Below are positions 34,065 to 46,929 of a stretch of 64,000 bases of DNA, piece by piece. A program made the translations under genes and the position numbers. Each line of letters opens with the position of its first letter. Position 1 is the first letter of the stretch. Source of the DNA: Polytrichum commune. Its lineage: Eukaryota > Streptophyta > Polytrichopsida > Polytrichales > Polytrichaceae. The stretch is from positions 19,470,001-19,534,000 of the forward strand of contig OX485804.1 of assembly GCA_950295325.1 (NCBI GenBank). Direction: 5' to 3'. The notes under the pieces are model-generated. The model was not told where the DNA came from. It did no database searches and worked only from the letters and a program-made list of their open reading frames with translations.

Positions 34065-34980
34065 GCTCCGGCTCTTAGTTCGACCCCCACTATGCTGCCT
34101 AGTTGTTGTGCTGAGCCATCCTTAGCTCTGACCCCAACTCCGGCTCCTCCCCCTCTGTGCCGCAGTCTCCCGCTCTGCCGGCTCCAGGCTACTCCGTTTT
34201 CCGTTTCTGTGCAGTCTGCTGCTCCATCTCTCTGTCTACTGCAAGCTACGGCTTCGCTGTTGCTAGGGCTTCTGTTGGGCTTTTCTGCTGCTCTCGGCAC
34301 TCCTCTTTCTCCATTGCTGCGAGTCCCTTCATCTTTCTTTGTGTTTGCCTGAGCGTGCATACTTCTTGTTTGTTGCACCGAAAGATCTTTACAAACAGAT
34401 ACTCTATTCACTCCGGCCTCCTCCGGAGACCGGAGTTCTTCTTCTTCTTTTTCCATGGGCCTTGATCGTTGTGGTGCATGTATGTATGTATGGCATCATT
34501 TTCTCAAATGTCCTTGTTAGATTCAACTTCCTTTGAGAAACTTGGGCACGATCTTGAGTTCAAATATAGTGTACACTTTTGGGTATTTCGGAGACATGCA
34601 TTCTAGGTCCTTGGCCTTAACGTACACCCCCTTTGCCCTTGAACTATTACTCAAGGTGTTTTGTTTGAAGTCTCTAAGAAGACTTAGGGAATGACCCGGG
34701 GCCTTGGGCCCATGTCATTTTCTAACCCGAGTAGATAATTAGTGTTAACCACATTGATTATTTCCGCTTCAATTTTCCACCACACCAGTATAGATTATTG
34801 AGCGCAGTGTTCAGTTCAAATATTTGTGAAGAAGTTGACATAGCAATCAACATCTGTGTACTTCATCTTGATGCACTCCTAGTCCCATAAGCCATAATTT
34901 GGGTTCCCAAACTTTATAATCAATTCCATTGCATGGGAGTTAAGGAGCACTATATGTTTTTACTAATACTATGTTGTTTG
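34065..34980. other. LINE 5' leader and spacer
   Basis: 34065-34456 is C/T-rich on the plus strand (G/A-rich on the LINE strand) and probably is the LINE 5' UTR with its internal promoter. 34460-34980 is AT-rich sequence with nothing recognised. Confidence 0.4.
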
Positions 34981-34984
34981 GTTG

Positions 34985-35540
34985 ACAGTAAAACTGTTCA
35001 AGGCTGCAGCAGTCGACTCTCCTTACGAGCAATGGAGATTTGAAGCCTGCCAACATGGTAACCAAAGTACATGACGAGGAACCTAATGGAATTTTTGGAG
35101 CTACTGCTTATATTGGTTGGTTCAAATGCTCATCCCTTGTTGTGGGCACAGGTTTTCGGAGATCACCAGAGGCTCTTTAAGCTTTGAAAGAGTCGAAATG
35201 TGAGACTGTCTGCAATTTATACACCCAAGGTTGACGCTCATAGTTTTGGTATGACTTGCTAGGAGATCTTGGCACACAAGAATACCACTCAATGAGTATG
35301 ATCTCAACAATTATGATGTGGTTCTACGTGAGAAGTAGACCCAAATTGTCGGTGGGCTTGCATCCAATATTGAAATTTTCCATACACAGATGTTGGCACC
35401 ATGATCCCAATATCCAGCCTACTCTTCACCAGATTGTTCGTGAGCTTACTATATTGGGCCCCCGAGACTCCGAGAGACTGCATCCATTTTTTCCATTGAT
35501 AGAAACCAACTGCAAGTACCATTCTTCCCATATTTAGACT
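34985..35540 (+). pseudogene. Protein-kinase domain fragment (TKL-like), decayed
   Basis: Several frames together spell the C-lobe of a kinase: GDLKPANMV at ~35034 (catalytic loop), FRRSPEAL at ~35157 (the APE position), TPKVDAHSFGMT at ~35222, then HPILKFSIHRCWHHDPNIQPT and IVRELTILGPR (residues of helices G to I). Frameshifts and stops separate them and the N-lobe is missing, so this is a pseudogene fragment. The CWxxDPxxRPxF-type block is typical of plant TKL kinases. It lies between the LINE and the SAS-4-like gene. Confidence 0.75.
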
Positions 35541-35877
35541 GGATGAGGGGTTCAGTGGGGAAACACCTACTTGAGGTAGCTACAAGAGTTGCTACAAGCG
35601 AACCAAACTTCTCTCTTGGTGGAAGGGTTTTCTTGTGGTTGTGAGGTTGTTTCCCTTGGAAATGAGTTCGTACAAACGTTTGGCTTTAGTGTCATAGACG
35701 ACAGCATTGTAAATGATGGTGAACGGGTGAGTTATTTGATTCGATTTAGTAGTCAAACTAAAAGGAATTATCGGATCGTCATGTAGAAAGTATCACTGAT
35801 GCTTCATATACAATCTCTGGAAAGAAAAGCCACTTTCATAAAAAGAAGAGGGATTGAATGTTGACAACGTATTCCAT

Positions 35878-38800
35878 TCATCTCCATCCAGCAAGGTCCG
35901 AGCCACATTGACTGCTTGGCTTCTCGTAGTTATGTATGGCTTTCCAGGGCCGCTTGAAGAGGTCAGATAGAAGGCTCGCTTGCTCACAGAGAAGGCTGGA
36001 CGTGGTTTTGGTCCTCATGTGTTCCGATCCTCTGGGAGTGGACGAATTGTAATTCTCTTCAGTTGATGGATGACCCCTGCTCCGTTTCTCCCTTGTCGCT
36101 TCGTCGGGTATGTGTTTTGGGTGGATGAGTTTCTGATATGTATCCCCACAAGGTTTTTTGCAATCTGCTTTCACTTGCCAGCCATTGTCTCGACCATCCA
36201 AATCAGCAAGCAAACAGCTCTCATATCTTTGAATCTGCCAAATTTACAGTTGTGTTAAAATATTAGCACGTGATGGCTTCTGCCCACTCGAGTTGCAAAC
36301 TGTCAACACCTTCCAGTTCTACTGAACCACAATTGCTCCCTGAATTACACCTTTTAGGACAGTGAACGACCTAATGCGTATGTATGCAAACTTGTATCGA
36401 GTGCTAACTCTATGGTTCTATCAATGGGTGTTATATGAGCTGAATCAAGTGACCCTCCTGACTGATACTTAGCTCATGGAATCAAAGGGAATGGTCACCC
36501 ATATGATTGTGACCTATGATCAGTCAACAAATTTTACATCATGGATGCCTCACTATGAAGCCTTGAAACTTTCACTATATAATCAATTTCCAAAATGCAC
36601 AAAAAAGTTAATGCGTTAGATTCCTGGGCTCCTGAATGTCATCAAGCAGGATGTGAAAGTTATGGCGCAATGAGATGGATGTCTCACTTGCATTACCTTT
36701 TGGGCCTAGTCCATAGTTTCCCTGGCACTAACAAGATTAAGTTTGTCCAGCCATCGTCCATTGCATAACTTAAAATACAAAAAGGTAATGCAAGTGACTC
36801 ATCCATCCATCTCGTTACGCTGTAACTTCCATGCACTGCTTGATGACATCAAGTTGCTAAATTGATGCATAGTTGTAGCAGCTAAACCTGAAATCTTTGA
36901 TAGAAGATTGAATCAGCCCTATGAGATGTCCAATGGCTAAATCACCATTCTTATGTGCCACAATCTGCTTGATATCTGTCATTTGCAAGTTTGAATGAAA
37001 TAACTTGGCTCCTATAGACTAGTAAACCTCAATCGTTTGGGATTGAGAACCCAAGTGAAGATCCTTGCTGGTCATCATTATAAGGTTTCGCTTTTGATGT
37101 CACCCAGTACAAATTAGAGGAGATGTAAAGAAGAGGATACTCACCTCCTCACGCATCTCCAGCACCTGTCTTGTCAGATCCTCATTCATGGCTCGCAAGC
37201 GAGTGATCTGCAAAACGCTTCACAATAGTGAGAGTCCTGAACATCAACTAATGTGGTAAGGCTCTTAGGACATTGTGCCGCTTGACAAAAGTAGCCGTGG
37301 AGGAGCATGCTTGACAAAATAAACAAATATCACAATAATCAAATACACTCGTTTCTCCTTGCCAACAAATTTATAAAGCTGTACAGGAATACTCATGATT
37401 TTTTGCACTAATTACCCGCAAGCACTTTCCTGCTGCATTCAATTTGTCAAGACCATTTGTCAAGACACCTTACTTTTAAAGTGCTGCACTTCATAAAAGG
37501 TTCATAGCTATGTTGTCTGCTGCAATGTAGGAGCAAATCAGAAAGCAGGAATCTCGGTAAAACAGATGAGGGTGAGTATATGCACAGTGAGATGCAAGCG
37601 TTTCTCTTTTCCATTGTGTTCTTCAGTCTGTTTAGCAAAGGCCGCCTTTAACTCATCTGCCTCCTTGCGTTGGACAGCAGGCAATCCAAGGCTCATTGAC
37701 TTATATTCGAGGAGTTTCTTTTCCTTTTTCAATTTCTCAGTCTGTTATGAGACAGGACAAGGTAAAATCAGTTATCCCACAAACAGCCGAGAAGATGTCT
37801 GATGCCCGATGACAGATAACAAATCGATGAAATTCTACGTCCGGCAACACTTTATTGGTAATGTATAGAGAGGGAAGCTGTGGCATGGACCAGAAGGAGC
37901 AACAGAAGCGTCTGCAAAAAGTAGTTATCGGACATAAGACCCCAGTTCTGCCTTCAAATGGCATAAGAACCCAGGAAGAGGCTAGAGCTAATCACGCGTG
38001 CATACAGCATCAGATGTAAGAATTACGTGAGCAGATGCAACGTCCAAGCACCGGGAACAAGGAAGTTACTTGCTCCTCTTGTTGAGCTTGAAAAGCTTGC
38101 ATCTCTGTCTTTTTCTGCTGCTCCCATTCCGCCCTCTCTCGGGCCAACCTGCGCAAAGTGTCCTCGTGCTCCTGTATAGATCGACATTGCAATGCCTTTA
38201 TCACAACCTTGCAATTTTGTCCAATCAAAGCAATCAGAGGTGATGATAATCAAGATCGGGGTGATGATAATAGTTTGAATATTATTTCTAATGAGAGAGC
38301 ATGCAGGAAAGACCAAGAATCAACTCCATGACATTTAGACTGGGTAACTCGGCCCACACACTTACATCCTCCTGATTGTTCAGAAAGAGTAAGGAATGCT
38401 CATTGAATTTGTGAGCAGTGGCAAGGGCTTCCAACTAAACCTTGAAAAACCGCATTTGAACAACTATAGACGTCCAAAACTCCCGTTTTCCTAGTTCAAT
38501 GTCGGTGCTCAGTGCCGCCATAGCCTGATCACGTCGGTATATAGGTAGACGACTTAACCTACCTTGGCAACCTTCTTAAGTCTTTTGCTTTCGTTCTTAA
38601 ATATTGTGATCTCCTCCTCCAAGGCGTCCACTTTTTTGCGCATCGTCTCTTCGTACTCTCTCATGACAAGCTCTTTCTCTTTCTGAGGTGCATTCTTACT
38701 CCGTGCATTTGCATCTCCTGTGTCCCTCTTCACATTGTTGGAGGAGGAATCAATGAGCTTTTTCCGGCCTTCAAAAATGGATCGGATCAACGGCGATACT

Positions 38801-39433
38801 TCGTCCATCTCAGCTGCATACGGTAAGGGTGTCGGTGCCAATTGGGTATCCTCCGTCCCAGCAATCTGTACAGAATCTTTCAGAAGTCCATGCGTTGTTC
38901 AAGAATTTCCCAAAATACTTGGCACAAGTTGACAAACTTCTCGTGGATTAGAAACCCCAATTTTACAAATCAGATGAAATATCAACTGTCTAAACCGTCA
39001 ATAACATACTGACAAGGGTAACTGTAATACCGACGGCAGAGACTGCAAGGAGTGATCTCCACACCAGCTACTGTTACCATCAAAGCTGACTCGCTTAACC
39101 CGCTGCATAGTGCAGCGGTCGGTACCAGCATTCTCAATAGCGTGCGTCTTCCCGTCACACGATGAAATTCCAGGCCAGTCTTGAAGCCCAACATGTTCGG
39201 AAACCTGCTCCTCTGTTTACACACCCCAAGGGTTGTACAATTTTAGTCTTCTCTGTCCAAAAGTCGAAATATTCCTTCGAAGATGTATGTGTCGTCAGCC
39301 ACTTCTCAAACTCAACTGGCCACATACATGTCCCTGTGCTGGAAAACGTCCATGTGCTAACTACAAAATTTTCGTTTAGTTAATCTGTACCTGAGATGCC
39401 AGGCATCGGTTGATCGTAAGGCTTTAGCAGCAT
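35878..39433 (-). CDS. SAS4: SAS-4/CPAP (CENPJ)-like coiled-coil protein
   Basis: Seven coding exons on the minus strand, 39433-39391, 39212-39010, 38865-38563, 38171-38070, 37741-37586, 37207-37145 and 36234-35878, keep phase and give 408 residues. A 5' exon ending at the donor 39639 is probably leader. The middle is one long coiled coil: RKKVDALEEEITIFKNES, DTLRRLARERAEWEQQ, EKLKKEKKLLEYKSM, LPAVQRKEADELKAAF, then RLRAMNEDLTRQVLEMREE. The order of K/E-rich helix, a Pro-x(3)-R-K-E step and an RL...N..L...V..M.EE end is that of the CPAP coiled coil. Known role: microtubule-binding centriole/basal-body assembly, which in plants is needed only for sperm flagella. Missing here: the C-terminal TCP10/G-box domain and most of the long N-terminal part. 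The last exon (from IQRYESCLL) is poorly conserved. A generic coiled-coil protein is the alternative. Confidence 0.6.
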
Positions 39434-39639
39434 TATCTGTATGAGAAGCAAGGTCGTGTAGAATTAGCATCGATAGCTCACAAGCCAAGATGAGAATGCC
39501 ATAGCTTGTAAGAGCGTATTAACGTGCTTGTGGTTGCCAAGAAAATGCCAAGAAGATCGATAGGGCAGCAACAGGTGGAATCAGGAGGAAACAGAAATCG
39601 CTTCTTGGAGAGATCGAGAGAACACTGGCAACACTTACC

Positions 39640-41334
39640 TGTTTCGCCCTGGCAGAGGTAATCCTCTCGGACCAAAGGAATTGTCACACAGGATTGGTCC
39701 TCTCCGATTATGCTTCCTCGGTGCAAAAGCGTCACGCTGCAGGTTCGCAAACTGCTGCATTCACACACTGTAACTGGATTCGAACGCTATAACCTAACAT
39801 TGTGACTTCGCATGGGACTTCTCAATACTTCACGATTGCGAAGCAGCATAAAAGACAACTTCACCTCAGAACCAAAGAGCTGGTAGCTACAAGTTGTGGA
39901 CCTGCCATATCTGAGCTTCTTGCAAACCAGTCTGCTCAAACCTGAGCTCTACTTCAAGTGCGTGCATCGAGTATACAAGGGTATTACAATATCGCAAAGA
40001 CAACGCTGGAAGATCATGGACTCTGCTATCTTGAAGTACACAAGTGATGAACATGCTGAAAAGAAGCAAGGATGACATCTATGAAAAGATTCACAAAATC
40101 AACTCAAAATGACGCAATCTTTTCTGCCCACAGAATTGCTCAAAATTTCCTCATGAAGTCCCCAGTTCATCCCCTTCTCATTTCAATCGCATTCAAAGTT
40201 GTGATGAATTTGCAGGTCCTACACAACTCATATTTCTCACATAATCACATTTGAGTCGTCTGTGGGATCATGACTTCCGAGTAGCATGAACAGGTACAAA
40301 ACAATTGCAGGGCAAACATGTCCTCATTCCAGTACCTTATAGGACAAAAAGTACACAACAATTGCAGGACAACCTTGAAGGTAACCAACTCTGCAAATGC
40401 TCCAGATTCTGGGTTCAAACATGGACAGTGCACATACTGCGTCTGCATAAGTGATGTAAGAATATCAAAAATTTATAAGTAGAGGACTTTGAACAACTGT
40501 TCCTGGGCAGGTTACCCCTACAACCTAAGCTTAGCCCTACCAATCTTGTCTTCAACTCCATATAGATAGTCTTCATCTTGCCTTGTCTCCCTTCTGGAGC
40601 TTCTGGCATTTTGTTGTGTCAAAGGGTCGAGGTTCCTCTATAGGAGAATTCTCCACAAGTCTATAATGAACAAAACCACCACCCCTGCACACCTGTAGAT
40701 CTGTAGCAGCTCCAGGTTGCAGTCTGGTTCCAAAATCCAGTTTCTAGAACCAGAATTTGGCAAAGCTACCTCAAGGTTGCACTCCAGTTCGAAATTCTGG
40801 TTCTAGTTTTGCGCACTAGAAGAAGTTGACCAGCCACAACTTTCCATCAATTTAACAGACAATCTGACATCTCAATGTAACATTGAAATCTACAGATGAA
40901 TCCCTGAGTAAAACACCTAGACCTGCCAGATACCTTGATTTGAAGCAACTACCATGTTGTCAACTGGATAACGAACATATATTCTTAGTTTCCATTTTGT
41001 TAGTATCTTGTGCAGATGCTTCTAGTAGAGATACCAGTAGCTACAAGTCAATAAGCACTCTTCTGAACTGAGTTCTGGTACTATGAGCACACTGCACAGA
41101 GACAGTTGGTGACCATTGCCTCCCCAACTAACTATAATTGAAGCTGTGTGGGAAATTTCTAGTTCTTCACTGTATGCGAGAGGCCTCTCAAGACACAAAA
41201 GTCCTTGGATTTGTAGAAGACCTTGACCGCTGTTGTTCAGTAGGCCTATGAACAACATTCCAATATGATCACAGAATAACACCTTTCAAAGACAATACTG
41301 GCAGGTCCTTGGCTGTTGAGCAGGGAATGCATCC
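39640..41334. other. Spacer between the two minus-strand genes
   Basis: This holds the probable promoter of the SAS-4-like gene and the 3' UTR of the At4g15545-like gene. A short imperfect duplication (ACAATTGCAGG at ~40302 and ~40359) is visible. No exon was recognised. Confidence 0.5.
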
Positions 41335-44300
41335 TTAAGAAGGAAGGTGTCGACTCAGAAGTCCATCAAATGCAATATAGAGATCCTTGTTTTCTGGACC
41401 AAAAGTTTCATCAGCCTTCCGTAGTGTTTCCTGCATTTACAAATGTACCAGACACAAGCTTCACTACAGTAACCAAAGACACTAAACTCAGACTGCTTAG
41501 CAATCCATAAGCAAAAAGTGGAGCTTACAGGCAAATCACAACAAACATGTGCTTCAATGGGCTTCATATGTGTGCATGTCCAGTCCATTTCAGCAAGCCT
41601 GATACTAGATATAATTGAGCACTAGCAATAACTTCCAATATAGAGGTCATTCTAGTCTACTTGTTCAAAAATCTACACAGCAAAGTGTTGCAGTGAATTA
41701 CTGATATAGTATGTCATACTGGTAGCAGACCTGGTAACTTTTCTACCTGTTGCAAACGGATACCAGTACTACATTTGATTGGGCAATGTCAAAACATGAA
41801 AACAGTGTCCTCTTTGTAAAATGACATTTAAGGAAAGAGGAGTAAGTAGCATTACCTCCCGTGTTTGACGATGTGCATTGAGTTCTTTTATATTGGCTAA
41901 AAAGGCACTGAACTGCTCATATGATAACCGATTTCTGCACCATTTGATCCCGAGCAGTCAGTTTTCTGTCAACTTGGAAATTAATGACAGGATATTACTA
42001 AAGATGACCCTCTTTGCGTGACCTAAGTATTTGCCCTCTAGGGCAATTAGTGCCATTGCATTCCTCCACAACAACCAGAAGTTGAGATTTGTCCTGATCT
42101 CACAACAAAGACTATGACACCCACTGTACCCAAAATATAATTCCATATAATTCTCTGTGGAGATACTTTGCAAGTAATGCCTCTAGTGCAGTTCCCTAAG
42201 GGAAGCCCCAGGTGCATATAGCAGAAACCCAAGATGATTATTTGATCAGCAGATGTAACAACTGCCTTACAATGACTATACAGTACAGGTTTGATCGAAT
42301 ATTTAGATAGCTATTCTCTATAAACACCAGTTGGCTTTTATTTGAATTTTACATAAGAAGAATACAGAGACTCAGTAGAATCCTATTTCAACAACTTGGA
42401 GGAGTCTTAACTAACCTGGCTTGACGGAAAAATTCCTTGCCATCTACTCGGGGTGTGCGAGCTGCAAAACATGATTGGAAAAACACAATTGATAAAAAGA
42501 GACATTTTATTATGCAGAGCGTTACTGTCAAAAGATAGTTATCCTCAAAGCATTGAAGTGCAGATATGAAGCCATCATTTCATGATTCTTGGACACTAAA
42601 ATGCAGAAATTAACAAACAAGTAGCTTACTCGGCATAGAACCATGACTTGGCGGAGAGTTAGGAGCTGTGGTAGATTGGCTAGTTGGTTGCGATGATGGT
42701 AGAGGAATTCGGTGAGAGTCACGCCTTGGTGACCCTTTCTGCGACTGCATTCGGGGCGATCCACTTGGGGTTTGCTGTGGAGTAAGTCGAGGGGTTAAGG
42801 ATGGGGTACCCCGCATAGAAGTTCGAGCTGTCAGAGGTTTTGATGATGCAACTGCATCCCAAACAGAAATGTTACAACTCCACGTACTGTCTCTTTAACA
42901 AGACCTCAACACTAACTGAAGTGCTCAATTAAAAGCCTTTGAAGCTTGCAGATGGTAAACAGTACAAATAGCCAAGAATAGCTGTCCACTTGACCAAAGA
43001 AGATTACTATTCTGGAGGGCTAGAGTTTAAACACTTGTTTCCCTCACCAAATTCCAGATTCTAAATTGCGGAGTGCATTGATATGACCATTCAGGACACT
43101 ACTGCCAGATGGTTGCTGAGCAACTTACCATCAACTTCACCACAACGACCTTCATCATTGGTCATGCCAGAAGAATCTGACCCATGAGATGTCTTCGCAG
43201 AGTGACCATCATCATCCAAATGTTGACTACTCACAGTTGACTCTGCCTCTGTAAGCACAATATAATTTATAATGAAAATAGACTTCTAGCAATAAAACTC
43301 ATTGGTACTCCAAGACATAAAATGAACTATAAAAGAACTTTTTAATCGTCGGAATTCTCATACTATGAAATGTGAAGACTACAAACTATAATGTGCAATT
43401 AGTGCGGATCACATAAAATTTGACAAAACCACAGCAGATTCCCACTTTGAAATATAGTGTGGACCACTCTAAACTTCTACTTTCAGAATTAGCATAGATG
43501 AATTAGCAATCAAAACATATAGTTTGTAATGCTCAAAGCAATTGGGTCTTGAAAAGTAACTTGCAATATTATCCAATCCATGATAATTACATTCTTTAGT
43601 AGTTCAACTGATAAGCAACTGCAATAATTAGACATTATATATCTGGCCACTTACGTGATGCCCTCCTAATGGCAAGGTTTGGATTAGCACCTCCTCGCTT
43701 CTCCCCACCCTCACCCTGCAAGTAATAATTAGGATAGGTTTAAATGTCATCAAGTTATTCAGATCTCGCACTGCTACAGAATTGAACCACATAGACTGCA
43801 CTTTAACTTCATCAGACAAGAGGACAACTAAACCAGAACTTCCAAGGAATCCTATATCTTCCTAGGAGAGAACAAGGATAATCACACATTCAGTACTTTC
43901 CAACACCTCCTGCTATAACACAAGCTAGTCAAAGCCATGAAACTAAGAAGTTTCCAAACAGATGCTACAGAAAAGGTCAACAACATAACAGTGAAAATTG
44001 CACGCAGGGGTTCAGTGCAGAAAACACTACAGTAGTTGCTCCAGTACTATATCTTGATAGACAAATCGTACTAAGCATCAAGATCAGCACCATGTGCCAC
44101 AGACAATATCCAAAAAGTGACAAGTGACTTCTCAAAACAACCAACTTTTGCAACATTCTGAAATTTGATGCAACAGAATAGACACAAAAATCATTCCCTT
44201 GCTAACATCCATCAAAGACAATACACAATCTGGATTTCTGAAAAAACTTACGGGATTCTCATCATCCTCTTGTAGAGATTGCATAAGTGTGCGTTTGAAT

Positions 44301-46554
44301 GTCTCCAGCTGCATAAAAGTCCAAAACAGTATGTGATTATTTAAGGATGTTAGAGAGTTTGGTAGCATCTTGATAGCTTTAAACTCATGAACAACAGATA
44401 TTTTCATACTTAGAAATATGAGCCTTTAAAAATCTAATTCAAGACACAAGGATGACTTTCAGGTAAAGAACAACACAGAGAAGAAGCTAAGGTGAAGTCT
44501 CTCCACTGCCCTCGAATAGCACTATAAAGAAGAATGCATGTGACAAAGAAGGACTTTCTGTAATTTGCAAGGAATAATCTTCTAATGGACCTCATTGAGG
44601 TCTCTCACTTGGACAGACCAACAAACAAAACAACGTGCAACTGGCAACTGGCAAGCTAAACAAATGGTATGGACCAAGGCCTGCCTTCCACCAATTCATA
44701 ACCCGCTTGTATAGAAGTATCAAGAAATTCCCACTATCCCACCAAAGCAGTCAGCTCCAGACCCTTAAGATGTATGAGCCACCACCATTCTCAATGTGAC
44801 TGCCCATTCAGACAAATGGAGCACTTTCCTTAATCATAAAATTTCATTCTTTGTGTCACAGCATGGTATCAACACTGCACCCTTGTGTTTTTTTTAAATA
44901 CCTGGTCTGGCAGCTACAGCAAATTCAAAATGCACTAGCTGATTTCAGTCTCACTACTTTAGTCTCATGTTTAATGAGGCCAAGAACTACTATAACCTAA
45001 CATACATTCACACTACACAGTTTAAGAGATGAAAGCTCTATTCAATAAGACCTACAAAGGTTGAGCAGATACTTGTGAATCTCCTAGAATAACTTCTTAA
45101 GCAAGGATTGCTGAGTTAACCTTTGCAACGTCGCGCATGAGTTTCTTCACTTGCCCTGCCAACACATTCTTCTCGTTTACCAGCTTTGACTGAAAGAAAG
45201 CACAAATGTCAGCAAAATGATCAGGAGAAATGTCTTTAACACGGCCATTGAATCTCTCCTGGCGCAAAGGATTCCAACATATCCTGAAAGAATTGGAATT
45301 CAAAACATTAAAAAGGTTTTGGTGTATACATATAAGTGGGAGAGGACTAGGCACTCTGTAGAAAACTCAGCAGTGAACATAATCTAGATGTATAAGAACA
45401 GAACATCATGCCCTGTATAAACCAGTAAGCGCTGCTGGGACAAGGTATAATATTGTTGCCTTCTGCAAAGCAGAAACTAAGTGATGAAACTTGCCCAAAC
45501 AATGCCACAGCAGACATCAGAACCGGAGATGAAGTTAAGAATGCAGACAATGAGTATTCAGATATAAGAATATATAATGCTGTTTATATGCACCCCTGAC
45601 TGTTATGACAATGCAGGCGTGATTAGCATACTTGACAGAACCAGAAACACAACATTTCCTTATGGAGCTCCATTGCAGTCACTGCAAGAAAGTAAAATGA
45701 ACTCAGAGCTCTGCAGCAGGATACCATTTAAGAATAGGCCATGCCAGCAAGACCAACTGAGGCACTTTTGAATTTCAACTTCAGGGGAAACTGCAAATAG
45801 TGCATCAACAGCATTACATATGTAAGAATATGCAATGCTTCTCATATGCACCCCTGACTATTATGACACTCAATGCAGGCGTGCTCAACATACTAGACAA
45901 AATCAGAATCATAATATTTCCCAGTGGAGCTTCATTGCAGTCACTGCAAGAAATAAGCTGAACTCAAAGCTCTACCATTTAAGAGTAGGCCATGTCAGAA
46001 CCAAAATTGAGGAACCTTTGGAAAGTTCAAATATATGACACATCAACAAGCATCATGCTTTACAAATCAAGGCGTACTGGAGAAGAAGCTCACTGGAGGT
46101 GTTAACAGGTAACAAGAAACGTCACATCTAGCTCCTCGACTGCTACATTAATTGATTGCGCAAGAAAGCATCAGCTCAACATCAAAGTGCCCAAGACTTG
46201 ACCAACTACCGATCGGATGCCCGTAACCTAGAACAAAAACAAAAAAAAACAAAAAACAACCTGCTCGTCCAATGCATGCGAGAGCCTGGCACTCGTCTCT
46301 TGTAGAGTCGTTTCCGCCTCCACAACGCGCTCTTGCAGTCCATAGATGATATGCTCCTTCTCTGTCAGCTTCTGGCGCAGCTTCCCGGTCTCCGACTCCA
46401 GCTTCGACACGCGCGCAGCCACAGCCATGGCCGTAATCCGACGCGCTACATCGAGTTGCTCGTATGGATCCGATGGCAGCACTTGCAGTACCTCCTGCGG
46501 TAGCTCAAATTCGCCCCCGTTCATCATAACCCCGTTACCTATGTTCTTGCTCAT
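41335..46554 (-). CDS. At4g15545-like coiled-coil protein of unknown function
   Basis: Nine minus-strand exons, 46554-46261, 45189-45121, 44308-44252, 43715-43655, 43248-43129, 42851-42630, 42461-42416, 41934-41856 and 41430-41335, keep phase throughout and give 347 residues, close to the length of Arabidopsis At4g15545. The N-terminus carries FELPQEVLQVLPSDPYEQLD, the family signature, followed by a coiled coil (about 40-120) ending in LETFKRTLMQSLQEDDENP. A Ser/Pro/Thr-rich middle follows (TPSLTPRLTPQQTPSGSP). The C-terminus is the conserved DGKEFFRQAR, RLSYEQFSAFLANIKELN and ETLRKADETFGPENKDLY. The biochemical role is unknown to me; the ends are strongly conserved across land plants while the middle is disordered and rich in SP/TP sites. 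Confidence 0.92.
45563..46056. repeat. ~250-bp tandem duplication in intron 1 of the At4g15545-like gene
   Basis: Two copies, ~45563-45820 and ~45821-46056, share GAATAT(A/G)(T/C)AATGCT, ATATGCACCCCTGACT, AATGCAGGCGTG and TTGCAGTCACTGCAAGAAA in the same order, with many substitutions and small gaps. It is an old duplication. Confidence 0.85.
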
Positions 46555-46900
46555 CACCAATCTCCCCCAAATCTTCCCGCTGCTCTCCCACCACCCCTTC
46601 TTAAACTTGCTCTCTTCCTATTAGTTCCTCCTCCTCTTCCTCCTTCCTCTTTACAACATCCCTAGAGCATCCTCAAAGGTTCAACAAACCCTAAGTACCT
46701 CTGACTCCCTCCAGAGTGCACCACCTAACCGCGCAGAAACTGTCGCAAAAAAGCGACGAAGAACAGCACACTTCGTACTCTCATGATGCATGTGCGCGAT
46801 CGCAGGCAGCGAGGATCGCGAAGATCGATGCAGCCTCGAATCTTCGCCGCTCTCCTCCAGCAAAATGAAAGTGGTGCCAATGGGAAGACTGCCCCTTCCT
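46555..46900 (-). promoter_or_regulatory. 5' leader and proximal promoter of the At4g15545-like gene
   Basis: On the coding strand the ~100 bases before the start are G/A-rich (plus strand CTCC/CTTCC runs at 46560-46660), as in many plant leaders. No TATA box was identified with confidence. A member of a dispersed repeat family begins about 380 bp upstream of the ATG. Confidence 0.4.
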
Positions 46901-46929
46901 CCGTTTGGTCTTCGCTTCCCTCCCTTTCC

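Larger units (their letters stand above)
20590..34456 (-). mobile_element. Large LINE (non-LTR retrotransposon), split by later insertions
   Basis: Read on the minus strand the order is: a GC-richer 5' leader (34456-34065), ORF1 (34064-32082), an APE-type endonuclease (from ~28468), reverse transcriptase with a YADD box (~26100), and a 3' part reaching ~20600. The 3' end carries a CCTTA-type simple repeat (plus strand GGTAAGGTAAGATAGGTAAGG near 20607). Insertions at 21001-~24230 and 29432-31650 interrupt it; without them the element is roughly 8 kb. The coding strand is strongly A/C-rich, so the plus strand reads G/T-rich throughout. Several frames carry stops. The outer ends are estimates. 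Confidence 0.75.

Noticed and set aside
35878-39433. Kinesin stalk as the identity of the coiled-coil gene
   Set aside because: No motor-domain motif (P-loop, switch regions) is present in the exons or upstream, and the helix order fits CPAP better.
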